DNA of 64,000 nucleotides from RYN-230 sp036497945 (lineage in GTDB: Bacteria; Actinomycetota; Actinomycetes; Streptosporangiales; Streptosporangiaceae), in NCBI GenBank assembly GCA_036497945.1, contig DASXIN010000152.1, forward strand, positions 1 to 64,000, written 5' to 3'. The notes under the pieces are model-generated. The model had not been told where the DNA came from, did no database searches, and worked only from the letters and a program-made list of their open reading frames with translations. Shown one piece after another: positions 1 through 7,992 of this stretch; within the stretch, counting starts at the first letter, position 1; every line of letters begins with the position of its first letter. The position numbers and the translations under genes are program-made.

Positions 1-201
1 TTCGCTCGCCTGCACCTCGGGCAGATCCAGCACGGCATCGACCAGGCTCGCCCGCCTGCCCGGGGCAATATGCCCCGATGCCGCATGCAGCGACGCCTGG
101 GCCGTTCCGCCGGGTTCCTGCGAAGTTGTCACCTCCGCAGCCGCGACCGTTTGATCACCGTCCTTGATTTCGACGTGCCGGGGTGTCCTGGAATCGCTCA
201 T
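1..201 (-). CDS. Unrecognised protein, N-terminal 67 codons (gene runs off left edge)
   Basis: This is the 5' part of a minus-strand gene; the 3' end lies outside the window. ATG at 201 has a strong AGGAGG ribosome-binding site 5 nt upstream, which fixes the start. The visible product begins MSDSRTPRHVEIKDGDQTV and is hydrophilic and Ala/Glu/Asp-rich, with no signal peptide or membrane segment. G/C at third codon positions supports real coding. No family is recognised from the fragment. It is in the same orientation as the next small gene (281-751), 80 nt apart. Confidence 0.7.
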   Translation of the reverse strand, partial: MSDSRTPRHVEIKDGDQTVAAAEVTTSQEPGGTAQASLHAASGHIAPGRRASLVDAVLDLPEVQASE

Positions 202-280
202 CGATGCCTCCTGGGGAATCGCCTGCCCGTCCCCTCCGGCATGAAACGGCTCCGGTCAAATCGCCTCGTCCGTGAGATAC

Positions 281-751
281 CTAGGGCAGCAACGGGCGGG
301 CCGGGTCGAGCTGCGCTATCGCCTCGCGCAGCAGGCCGTCCAGGGCGGCGCGGCTGGGCCGGTGGTACAGCGGCCCGGTGGCGTCGGTCAGCAGCACGCT
401 GGCCGCGGCCACGCCTTGGGCCGGCACCGGCAGCGGGACGTGCAGGCAGGCCACCAGCTCGCGGATGCTGGGCTCGGCCGCGGCGATGCGGTCCCGGCAC
501 AGCGGCACCGCGGGCACCGGCGCGCGCCGGGCCACGTCCAGCAGATGCTCCCAGTCTCGGGCCAGCGCGCGGCGCCGGGGCAGCGACACGATGTGCTGCG
601 CCCGGGCGGCCAGCAGCCGGTCCGATTCGGCGGCCTGGCCGGCGGCCAGCAGCCGGTCCAGGGACGCGCCGAACATCCGGGCCAGCACCCGGTCGGCCGC
701 GCTCACCGGCGCCGCCGCGGATGGCGTGAGGGTCATCTCGGCGTGTCGCAT
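281..751 (-). CDS. Small unrecognised actinobacterial protein
   Basis: A protein of 156 aa. ATG at 751 is chosen because TGGAG lies 4 nt upstream; ATG 736 (MTLTPSAA) is an alternative. The product is Ala/Arg/Leu-rich and helical (SAADRVLARMFGASLDRLL) without membrane segments, signal peptide or cysteine motif, and no family is recognised. It is divergent from the AraC/PfpI-type regulator at 804, separated by only 52 nt, so the two may share a control region. An open frame continues upstream to 835, but that extension would overlap the regulator gene and is unlikely. Confidence 0.55.
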   Translation of the reverse strand: MRHAEMTLTPSAAAPVSAADRVLARMFGASLDRLLAAGQAAESDRLLAARAQHIVSLPRRRALARDWEHLLDVARRAPVPAVPLCRDRIAAAEPSIRELVACLHVPLPVPAQGVAAASVLLTDATGPLYHRPSRAALDGLLREAIAQLDPARPLLP

Positions 752-803
752 ATCTCCAGCATCCGCCTGGCCGGCCCGCACCGGAAGTGGCATCATTGAC
801 ACA

Positions 804-1811
804 GTGCAGGACAAAACTGCCAATCTTCCTGGCACCCAGTCGCCGCACCCCGTCGCGGTCGTCGTCTATGACCGGGTGGCGCTCATGGAGTTGGGCGTGG
901 CCTGCGACATCTTCGGCGGCGAGGCCACTACCGCCGGCGGGACGCCGCTGTACCAGCTGACCGTCTGCGGCACCGAGCCGTCGGTCAGCACCGATGCCGG
1001 GTTCGCCATCCAGGTCCCGCGCCGGCTGGACGCACTGGACACCGCGCGGACCGTGATCGTGCCGCCCACTGACCGGCCCGGCCAGGTGCCCGCGGCCGTG
1101 CTCGACGCGCTGCGCCAGGCCCGGGCCCGGCACTGCCGCCTGCTCTCCCTGTGCACCGGCGCGTTCGTGCTGGCCGAGGCCGGGATCCTGGACGGGCACA
1201 CGGCGACCACGCACTGGTCGGAGTGCGCCGAACTGGCCCGGCGCTATCCGCGGGTCTCGGTCGACCCCGGGGTGCTGTACACCGACGAGACCGACCTGCT
1301 CACCTCGGCGGGCAGCGCCGCGAGCCTGGACCTGTGCCTGCACGTGGTGCAGCGCGACTACGGCACGGAGATCGCCACCCAGGTCGCCCGGGATCTGGTC
1401 GTCCCGCTGCACCGCGAGGGCGGCCAGGCCCAGTACATCGACACACCGCTGCCCGAACTGGACAGCGCCAACCTGTTCGCCGACACGGTTACCTGGCTGC
1501 AGGCCCATCTGGACCAGACGGTGACCGTCAACGATCTGGCCACGCGCTCGGCGATGAGCCCGCGCACGTTCGCCCGGCAGTTCCTGGCCAGCACCGGGAC
1601 CACGCCCTACCAGTGGCTCTTGCGCGAGCGGATCCGGCTGGCCCAGCGGCTGCTGGAGACCAGCGACCTGCCCATCGACTCGGTGGCCGAAAAGAGCGGC
1701 CTGCGCACCGCCAGCAACCTGCGCAAGCACTTCGGCCGGACGTTGCGCACCAGCCCGCACGCCTACCGGCGCACGTTTCAAGTCACCACGGGCCAGGTCA
1801 CCGCCGGCTGA
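804..1811 (+). CDS. AraC-family regulator with DJ-1/PfpI (GATase1-like) sensor domain
   Basis: A protein of 335 aa starting at GTG 804. Residues about 15-185 form a DJ-1/PfpI-like domain (HPVAVVVYDRVALMELG ... LCTGAFVLAEAGILDG, Cys near residue 117). The C-terminal 100 residues carry the AraC double helix-turn-helix (MSPRTFARQFLASTGTTPYQ ... SGLRTASNLRKHFG). This is the FtrA-like architecture: the amidase fold serves as a ligand-sensing module and the HTH pair binds DNA. No clear ribosome-binding site is visible, so the transcript may be nearly leaderless. The gene ends 23 nt before the convergent FadR-type regulator. The ligand is unknown. Confidence 0.88.
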   Translation: MQDKTANLPGTQSPHPVAVVVYDRVALMELGVACDIFGGEATTAGGTPLYQLTVCGTEPSVSTDAGFAIQVPRRLDALDTARTVIVPPTDRPGQVPAAVLDALRQARARHCRLLSLCTGAFVLAEAGILDGHTATTHWSECAELARRYPRVSVDPGVLYTDETDLLTSAGSAASLDLCLHVVQRDYGTEIATQVARDLVVPLHREGGQAQYIDTPLPELDSANLFADTVTWLQAHLDQTVTVNDLATRSAMSPRTFARQFLASTGTTPYQWLLRERIRLAQRLLETSDLPIDSVAEKSGLRTASNLRKHFGRTLRTSPHAYRRTFQVTTGQVTAG

Positions 1812-1834
1812 CCGGCGGGCAACCCGGGAAGCCG

Positions 1835-2671
1835 CTACTCCAGGAAGCCGCGCAGCAGGGCCGCGGTGCCGTCCAGATGCTCGGCGGTCGCGCGCTGTGC
1901 GGCGCCCGGGTCACCGGCCAGGATCGCCTGCACGATCGCGGTGTGCTGCGCGGTGGTGTGGTCGATGTTGCGCTGCAGCACCGGGATCGCGTTCAGCAGG
2001 TCGTTGAGCCGCATCCGGGCGTCCGCGCAGGCCGCGGCCAGCAGGCTGGACCCAGTGAGTTCCGCGATGGACAGGTGGAACAGGGTGTCCATCCGGCGGT
2101 AGTCCTCCGGGCTGGCCTCGTTGAGCGCGGCCAGCCGGGTCGTCAGTACGGTGCTGACCCGGGGGGGCGACCCCCCGGAGCCCCCCGATCGCCACTCCGC
2201 GCCGAGGCCGCTGGCGCGGCCGGCTCCCACCGCCTGCGCCAGCACGTGCGCTGCGCCGGTCTCCACCGCCATCCGGAAGGTCAGCGCGTCGTTGATCTTG
2301 TCCGCGTCCTCGACCGCGATCCGGCGCAGTTCGGCCGCGCTGGGCGTGGGCGGGGTGGCGATGACGAACGTGCCGCCGAACCGGCCGCGGCGGGATTCCA
2401 CATAGCCGGCCAGCTGCAGAGCCCGGATGGCCTCGCGCAGCGTGATGCGGCTGACGCCGAGCAGCGCGGACAGCTGGCGTTCCGGCGGGAACCGGTCACC
2501 GGGGGCCACCACGCCCAGTTTGATCACGGTCAGCAGCCGCTCGACGGTTTCCTCGAACGCGTTCTGCGCCCGGACCGGACCGAGCACAGCCGTCAGCTCC
2601 AGCCCAGATGACGGCCCAGTGGTCTGGGGAAATGTGGCTGGGGGTCTTGACATCTCCGGCGCTCTATCCAT
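1835..2671 (-). CDS. GntR/FadR-family transcriptional regulator (FCD domain), carrying an in-frame repeat insertion
   Basis: A 278-aa regulator beginning at ATG 2671 (a TTG lies one codon upstream). The N-terminal winged helix shows GDRFPPERQLSALLGVSRIT and REAIRALQLAGYVESRRGR, typical of the FadR subfamily. The C-terminal FCD ligand domain keeps FHLSIAEL, the QHTAIVQAI helix and a final AEHLDG, which carry the metal-binding His residues of this family. About residues 150-173 (GLGAEWRSGGSGGS and following) are not family sequence; they come from a dispersed G/C-rich repeat and would form a flexible loop inside the FCD bundle. The gene is divergent from the amine permease operon and is probably its local regulator; effector unknown. 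Confidence 0.87.
   Translation of the reverse strand: MDRAPEMSRPPATFPQTTGPSSGLELTAVLGPVRAQNAFEETVERLLTVIKLGVVAPGDRFPPERQLSALLGVSRITLREAIRALQLAGYVESRRGRFGGTFVIATPPTPSAAELRRIAVEDADKINDALTFRMAVETGAAHVLAQAVGAGRASGLGAEWRSGGSGGSPPRVSTVLTTRLAALNEASPEDYRRMDTLFHLSIAELTGSSLLAAACADARMRLNDLLNAIPVLQRNIDHTTAQHTAIVQAILAGDPGAAQRATAEHLDGTAALLRGFLE
2152..2210 (-). repeat. Dispersed palindromic repeat, copy A (inside FadR-type gene)
   Basis: A G/C-rich element read on the minus strand: GGCGCGGAGTGGCGATCGGG, then a G6-CTCC-G6-TCG-C7 palindromic core and GGGTCAGC. It matches closely the element at 32259-32350 and the core of 53181-53229. It lies in frame within the regulator gene and encodes a Gly/Ser/Pro/Arg peptide. 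Confidence 0.75.
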
Positions 2672-2695
2672 CAATGGTCGGATAATAACCCATTC
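2669..2695. promoter_or_regulatory. Divergent promoter/operator of the amine-utilisation locus
   Basis: An inverted repeat AATGG-N12-CCATT (2673-2694) lies next to the regulator start. The minus-strand -10-like TATTAT (2687-2682) sits 7-10 nt before the TTG/ATG start, which suggests a leaderless regulator mRNA. On the plus strand GATAAT occurs in the same place. A GntR operator overlapping both promoters would give autoregulation plus operon control. This is inference from position and symmetry only. Confidence 0.4.
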
Positions 2696-2821
2696 ACTCT
2701 CCGGTGGCAGACCAGCGCCTGCTCCGCTTCCCGGCTCTCCTACCCGCAGCCCTCAATTCCTCAGGCCCCCTGGACAGCTCATTCCCAGGGCCAGCAGGCC
2801 CTTCACTCGCAAGGAGCAGTG

Positions 2822-4351
2822 ATGGCGGTCAACGAGCAAGCGGCACCGCTCAGCCAAGACGAGCAGACCCTGCACCAGATGGGCTACGCCCAGGAGCTGC
2901 GCCGGCGCATGTCCGGGTTCTCCAACTTCGCCGTCTCGTTCACGATCATCTCGATCCTGTCCGGCTGCCTCACGCTGTACGGGTTCGGCATGACCACCGG
3001 CGGCCCGGCCGTCATCGTCTGGGGCTGGGTCGGCGTCGGGGTGATGACCCTGTTCGTCGGCCTGGCCATGGCCGAGGTCTGTTCCAGTTTCCCGACCGCA
3101 GGGGGCCTGTACTACTGGTCGGCCAAGCTGGCGCCGAAGCACGGCCCGGCCTGGTCCTGGTTCACCGGCTGGTTCAACTTCCTCGGCCAGGTCGCGGTGA
3201 CCGCGGGCATCGACTTCGGCGCGGCGTTCTTCATCAACGCGTTCGGCGCGCTGACGTGGGGCTGGAGCACCGCGCACTGGGTGACGATCCTGATCTACGC
3301 GATCGTGCTGATGGTGCACGGCCTGCTGAACCAGTTCGGCATCCGGCTGGTCGCGCTGCTGAACGACGTCAGCGTGTGGTGGCACATCATCGGCGTGCTG
3401 CTCATCGTGGGGGTGCTCGTCTTCGTTCCGTCGCATCACCAGTCGGCCAGCTTCGTGTTCGGGCACTTCGTCAACGACACCGGGCTGCACGTCGCCCCGA
3501 TCTACATCGTGCTGATCGGCCTGCTGCTGGCCCAGTACACGTTCACCGGCTACGACGCGTCCGCGCACATGACCGAGGAGACGCACAGCGCCGCCACCAG
3601 CGGCCCGCGCGGCATCGTGATGTCAATCCTGGTCTCGCTGGTCGCCGGCTGGGTGCTGCTGATCGGGATCACGTTCGCCATCCAGCACTACGAAGCGACG
3701 CGTACCTCGCCCACCGGGGTGCCGCCCGCGCAGATCTTCATCGACGCCGCCGGGACGGCCTGGGCCAAGTTCCTGCTGCTGGTGGTCATCGGCGCCCAGC
3801 TGTTCTGCGGCATGTCCTCGGTCACCGCCAACTCCCGGATGATCTACGCGTTCTCCCGGGACGGCGCGCTGCCCGCCTCCGGCGTCTGGCACCGGGTCAA
3901 CAAGCGGACCCGGACCCCGACCAACGCGATCTGGCTGGCCGCGGCGGGCGCGCTCATCCTCGGCCTGCCCTACCTGTGGAACAGCACCGCCTACGCGGCG
4001 GTCACCTCGATCGCGGTCATCGGCCTGTACATCGCCTACGTGATACCGACCTTCCTGCGGCTGCGCCAGGGCGACAACTTCCAGCGCGGCCCGTGGCACC
4101 TGGGCCGGTGGAGCAAGCCGATCGGCATCATCGCGGTGACCTGGGTCGTGATCATCACGATCCTGTTCATGCTGCCGCAGGTCGGCCCGATCGGCTGGCT
4201 CACGTTCAACTACGCGGTGTTCGCGGTGGCCGCGGTCATCGGCTTCGCCGGCATCTACTGGCTGGTCTCGGCCCGCAACTGGTTCAAAGGGCCGCGGGTG
4301 CAGGGCACGCCGGAAGAGCTGGCCGCGATCGAGGAAGAGCTGGCTGGGTAG
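2822..4351 (+). CDS. APC-superfamily amino acid/amine permease
   Basis: A 509-aa inner-membrane permease with about 12 hydrophobic segments. ATG 2822 is chosen because AAGGAG ends 5 nt upstream; GTG 2819 would be too close. The N-terminal part has the APC signature region (FAVSFTIISILSGCLTLYGF ... TTGGPAVIVWGW) and the typical FPTAGGLYYWSAKLAPKHG loop of the GABA/ethanolamine-type permeases. It is the first gene of an operon followed after 45 nt by a glutamine-synthetase-like ligase, so it most likely imports the amine that the ligase glutamylates. Substrate is inferred from context only; gamma-aminobutyrate, putrescine or ethanolamine are all possible. Confidence 0.88.
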   Translation: MAVNEQAAPLSQDEQTLHQMGYAQELRRRMSGFSNFAVSFTIISILSGCLTLYGFGMTTGGPAVIVWGWVGVGVMTLFVGLAMAEVCSSFPTAGGLYYWSAKLAPKHGPAWSWFTGWFNFLGQVAVTAGIDFGAAFFINAFGALTWGWSTAHWVTILIYAIVLMVHGLLNQFGIRLVALLNDVSVWWHIIGVLLIVGVLVFVPSHHQSASFVFGHFVNDTGLHVAPIYIVLIGLLLAQYTFTGYDASAHMTEETHSAATSGPRGIVMSILVSLVAGWVLLIGITFAIQHYEATRTSPTGVPPAQIFIDAAGTAWAKFLLLVVIGAQLFCGMSSVTANSRMIYAFSRDGALPASGVWHRVNKRTRTPTNAIWLAAAGALILGLPYLWNSTAYAAVTSIAVIGLYIAYVIPTFLRLRQGDNFQRGPWHLGRWSKPIGIIAVTWVVIITILFMLPQVGPIGWLTFNYAVFAVAAVIGFAGIYWLVSARNWFKGPRVQGTPEELAAIEEELAG

Positions 4352-4396
4352 GCAGCCTGGTAGGCACGGCACGACAGCGGCGCGGACTGGAGGCCC

Positions 4397-5788
4397 ATGG
4401 ACAAGCAGCGCGGAGTGACCCCGCATAGCCGACGGCGCGGGATGCTCACCCTGGAGCAGCTCCGCGTGGAGGTCAGTGAGGGCAACATCGACACCGTGGT
4501 GGTCGCCTTCACCGACATGCAGGGCCGGCTGGCCGGCAAGCGGCTCGCGGCCGACTACTTCCTGGACGACGTGGTCGGGCACTTCATCGAGGGGTGCAAC
4601 TACCTGCTCGCGGTGGACGTGGAGATGAACACCGTGCCGGGGTACGCGATGTCCTCCTGGGAGAGCGGCTACGGCGACTTCGTCCTGGTGCCGGACATGG
4701 GCACGCTGCGCCGGGTGCCGTGGCAGGAGGCCACCGCCCTGGTGCTGGCCGATCTGACCTGGCACGACCGCGCGCCCGTGGTGGCCTCGCCGCGGCAGAT
4801 CCTCAAGGCGCAGACCGGCCGGCTGGCCGAGCGCAGGCTGGTCGCGCTGGCCGGCACCGAGCTCGAGTTCATCGTGTACACCGACAGCTACGCTCGGGCC
4901 CAGGCGACCAGCTACCGCGAGCTGACCCCGGCCAACGCCTACAACGTGGACTACTCGATCCTGGGCACCGCCCGGATCGAGCCGCTGCTGCGCCGGTTGC
5001 GCAACGGCATGGCCGGGGCCGGCCTGCAGGTGGAGTCGGCCAAGGGCGAGTGCAACCTGGGCCAGCAGGAGATCGCGTTCCGCTACGCGGACGCGGTGAT
5101 CACCTGCGACAACCACTCCATCTACAAGACAGGCGCGAAGGAGATCGCGGACCAGGAGGGCATGAGCATCACGTTCATGGCCAAGCCCAACGCCCGTGAG
5201 GGCAACTCATGCCACATCCATCTCTCGGTCCGCGGGGCAGACGGCAAAATGACCATGGCCGGCGACGGGCCGCACGGGCTGTCCCCGTTCGGCGAGCACT
5301 TCATCGCCGGGCAGCTGGCCGCGCTGCCCGAGCTGTCGCTGTGCTTCGCGCCGAACATCAACTCGTACAAGCGGTACGTGCCAGGCAGTTTCGCGCCCAC
5401 CGCGGTGCGCTGGGGGGTGGACAACCGCACCTGCGCGCTGCGGCTGGTCGGGCACGGCCCGTCGCTCCGGGTGGAGAACCGGGTACCGGGCGGCGACGTC
5501 AACCCGTACCTGGCCGTCGCGGCGATGATCGCGGCTGGACTGTACGGGGTGGACCACGAACTGCCGCTGGAGCCCGCCTGCACCGGCAACGCCTATACCG
5601 ATCCGGGCGGCCGGGTGCCGACCACGTTGCGCGACGCACTCGAGTTGTGGCGCAAGTCCGAGCTGGCCCGAGAGGCGTTCGGTAACGATGTCGTCGAGCA
5701 TTACGCGAACGCCGCGCGAGTGGAGATCGAGGCGTTCGATGCCGCGGTCACCGACTGGGAGCTGCACCGTAGCTTCGAGCGGATGTAG
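4397..5788 (+). CDS. Glutamine-synthetase-like gamma-glutamylamine ligase (GlnA3/GlnA4/PuuA type)
   Basis: A 463-aa member of the glutamine synthetase superfamily. Visible GS signatures are GTELEFIVYTDSY (metal-binding Glu), GECNLGQQEIAF, the NSCHIHLSV ATP/metal loop, the NINSYKRYVPGSFAP glutamate loop, and NRTCALRLVG followed by ENRVPGGDVNPYLA. The regulatory tyrosine-adenylylation context of true GlnA is absent. Such enzymes use ATP to join glutamate to an amine. The neighbours (permease, aldehyde dehydrogenase, SDR, gamma-glutamyl hydrolase) match a gamma-glutamylation catabolic route like Streptomyces GlnA3 (polyamines) or GlnA4 (ethanolamine). TGGAGG just upstream of ATG 4397 supports the start; ATG 4442 is an alternative. 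Confidence 0.85.
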   Translation: MDKQRGVTPHSRRRGMLTLEQLRVEVSEGNIDTVVVAFTDMQGRLAGKRLAADYFLDDVVGHFIEGCNYLLAVDVEMNTVPGYAMSSWESGYGDFVLVPDMGTLRRVPWQEATALVLADLTWHDRAPVVASPRQILKAQTGRLAERRLVALAGTELEFIVYTDSYARAQATSYRELTPANAYNVDYSILGTARIEPLLRRLRNGMAGAGLQVESAKGECNLGQQEIAFRYADAVITCDNHSIYKTGAKEIADQEGMSITFMAKPNAREGNSCHIHLSVRGADGKMTMAGDGPHGLSPFGEHFIAGQLAALPELSLCFAPNINSYKRYVPGSFAPTAVRWGVDNRTCALRLVGHGPSLRVENRVPGGDVNPYLAVAAMIAAGLYGVDHELPLEPACTGNAYTDPGGRVPTTLRDALELWRKSELAREAFGNDVVEHYANAARVEIEAFDAAVTDWELHRSFERM

Positions 5789-5816
5789 CTAGGGCGAGTT
5801 GAGAGCGAGTACCGGC

Positions 5817-7193
5817 ATGTCTTCGTTCACGGTGCTGAACCCGGCCACCGGGGAACCCGCGGCCACGGTGCCGCAGGCCAGTGCAGAACAGGCCGACGCG
5901 GCGGTCGCGCGGGCCGCCGCCGCGCAGCCGGCCTGGCGGGCGGTGTCACCCGGCGACCGGGCCGCGCTGCTGCGCCGGTTCGCCGACGTGGTGGACGCGC
6001 ACCTCGAGGAGCTGGCCGAGCTGGAGGTCACCGGCTCCGGGCACCCCATCGGGCAGGCCCGCTGGGAGGCGGGCAACGTCCGCGACGTGCTGCGCTACTA
6101 CTCGGCGGCGCCGGAGCGGCTGCTCGGCCAGCAGATCCCGGTGCCCGGCGGGCTGAACGTGACGTTCAAGGAGCCGGTCGGCATCGTCGGGCTGATCGTG
6201 CCGTGGAACTTCCCGATGCCCATCCTGGGCTGGGGGCTTGGCCCGGCGCTGGCCGCGGGCAACCCGGTGATCGCCAAGCCGGCCGAGCGGACCCCGCTGA
6301 CCGCGATCCGGATCGGCCAGCTGGCCCTGGAAGCCGGGCTGCCCGAGGGCGTGTTCCAGGTGCTGCCGGGCAAGGGCTCGATGGTCGGCCAGCGGCTGGT
6401 CGAGCACCCGGCGGTGCGCAAGATCGTCTTCACCGGGTCGACCGAGGTGGGCAGCCAGCTGATGGCCGACTGCGCGCGCCAGATCAAGCGGGTCACCCTG
6501 GAGCTCGGCGGCAAGAGCGCGAACATCGTGTTCGCCAACGCCGATCTGGCCAAGGCGGCGGCCACCGCGCCGTACGCGGTGTTCGACAACGCGGGCCAGG
6601 ACTGCTGCGCCCGGTCCCGGATCCTGGTCCAGGCCAGCGTGTTCGACCGGTTCATGGAGCTGCTCGAGCCGGCCGTCAAGGGGGTGGCGGTCGGTGACCC
6701 GGCCGACCCGGGCACCGAGATGGGCCCGCTGATCTCGGCCGAGCACCGGGCCAAGGTCGCGTCCTACGTGCCGGACAGCGCGCCGGTGGCGTTCCGCGGC
6801 AGCGCCCCGGACGGGCCCGGCTACTGGTTCCCGCCCACCGTGCTGGCCCCGGTGCGCGCGGACGACCCGGCGTTCACCGACGAGGTGTTCGGGCCGGTGG
6901 TCACCGTGCTGCCGTTCGGCAGCGAGGCGGACGCGATCCGGATCGCCAACGACACCCCGTACGGCCTGTCCGGCTCGATCTGGACGCGGAACGTGGGCCG
7001 GGCGCTGCGGGTGGCCCGAGCGGTGGAGACCGGGAACCTGTCGGTCAACTCGCACAGCTCGGTCCGGTACTGGACGCCGTTCGGCGGGTTCAAGGCCTCC
7101 GGGCTGGGCCGCGAGCTCGGGCCGGACGCGCTGGACAGTTTCACCGAGGTGAAGAACGTCTTCATCGCCACCGACGACGAGGAGCCTGAGTGA
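5817..7193 (+). CDS. NAD(P)-dependent aldehyde dehydrogenase
   Basis: A 458-aa ALDH from ATG 5817 (a TTG at 5799 would add six residues). Class signatures: VPWNFPMPILGWGLGPALAA (cofactor/substrate channel), FTGSTEVG (Rossmann glycine loop), LELGGKSANIVF (general-base Glu, about residue 229) and NAGQDCCARSR (catalytic Cys, about residue 263). It should oxidise the gamma-glutamyl aldehyde made upstream in the operon to the acid. The gene follows the ligase by 28 nt and overlaps the SDR gene by 4 nt, so translational coupling is likely. The exact substrate cannot be read from sequence. Confidence 0.9.
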   Translation: MSSFTVLNPATGEPAATVPQASAEQADAAVARAAAAQPAWRAVSPGDRAALLRRFADVVDAHLEELAELEVTGSGHPIGQARWEAGNVRDVLRYYSAAPERLLGQQIPVPGGLNVTFKEPVGIVGLIVPWNFPMPILGWGLGPALAAGNPVIAKPAERTPLTAIRIGQLALEAGLPEGVFQVLPGKGSMVGQRLVEHPAVRKIVFTGSTEVGSQLMADCARQIKRVTLELGGKSANIVFANADLAKAAATAPYAVFDNAGQDCCARSRILVQASVFDRFMELLEPAVKGVAVGDPADPGTEMGPLISAEHRAKVASYVPDSAPVAFRGSAPDGPGYWFPPTVLAPVRADDPAFTDEVFGPVVTVLPFGSEADAIRIANDTPYGLSGSIWTRNVGRALRVARAVETGNLSVNSHSSVRYWTPFGGFKASGLGRELGPDALDSFTEVKNVFIATDDEEPE

Positions 7194-7981
7194 CTACAAA
7201 CCCGCAGCGGCTGGCGGGCCGGGTCGCCGTGATCACCGGCGCGGGCAGCGGCATCGGGCTGGCCAGCGCCCGGCGGCTGGCCGCCGAAGGCGCCACCGTG
7301 GTGGTGGCCGACATCGACGCGGGCACCGGCAAGCCGGCCGCGGACGAGGTCGGCGGCCTGTTCATCCAGGCGGACGTGACCAGCGAGGACGCCGTCCGGG
7401 ACCTGTACCAGCAGGTGGCCGGCGAGTGCGGCGGCGTGCACATCGCGGTCAACAACGCAGGCATCTCACCGCCCGACGACGACTCCATCCTGACCACCGG
7501 CATCGACGCGTGGCGCCGCGTCCAGGAGGTGAACCTCACCTCTGTGTACCTGTGCTGCAAGTACGTGATCCCGCACATGCAGCGCCAGGTCGCGGCGGGC
7601 CAGCCCGGCGGGTCGATCATCAACATCGCCTCGTTCGTCGCGGTGATGGGCGCGGCCACCTCGCAGATCTCCTACACCGCGTCCAAGGGCGGCGTGCTGG
7701 CCATGAGCCGGGAGCTGGGCGTGCAGTTCGCCCGGGAAGGCATCCGGGTGAACGCGCTATGCCCCGGCCCGGTGAACACGCCGCTGCTCCAGGAACTGTT
7801 CGCCACCGACCCGGAGCGCGCCGCGCGGCGGCTGGTGCACGTGCCGATGGGCCGGTTCGCCGAGCCGGCCGAGATCGCCGCCGCGATCGCGTTCCTGGCC
7901 AGCGACGACGCATCTTTCATCACCGCAGCCCAGTTCCTGGTGGACGGCGGGATCTCCGGCGCCTACGTGACTCCGCTGTAA
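7190..7981 (+). CDS. Short-chain dehydrogenase/reductase (SDR)
   Basis: A 263-aa classical SDR starting at GTG 7190, overlapping the ALDH stop (GTGA). The cofactor loop TGAGSGIGLASARRLAAEG, the NNAG motif (about residue 87) and the catalytic YxxxK in SYTASKGGV are all present, with the usual C-terminal VDGG. Asp in VVVADIDAG after strand 2 suggests NAD(H) preference. Within this operon it is the only candidate for oxidising a gamma-glutamyl alcohol to the aldehyde, which would fit gamma-glutamylethanolamide. That pathway role is inference; no FAD amine oxidase (PuuB type) is present in the operon. Confidence 0.88.
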   Translation: MTTNPQRLAGRVAVITGAGSGIGLASARRLAAEGATVVVADIDAGTGKPAADEVGGLFIQADVTSEDAVRDLYQQVAGECGGVHIAVNNAGISPPDDDSILTTGIDAWRRVQEVNLTSVYLCCKYVIPHMQRQVAAGQPGGSIINIASFVAVMGAATSQISYTASKGGVLAMSRELGVQFAREGIRVNALCPGPVNTPLLQELFATDPERAARRLVHVPMGRFAEPAEIAAAIAFLASDDASFITAAQFLVDGGISGAYVTPL

Positions 7982-7992
7982 CGGGCGGCCCA

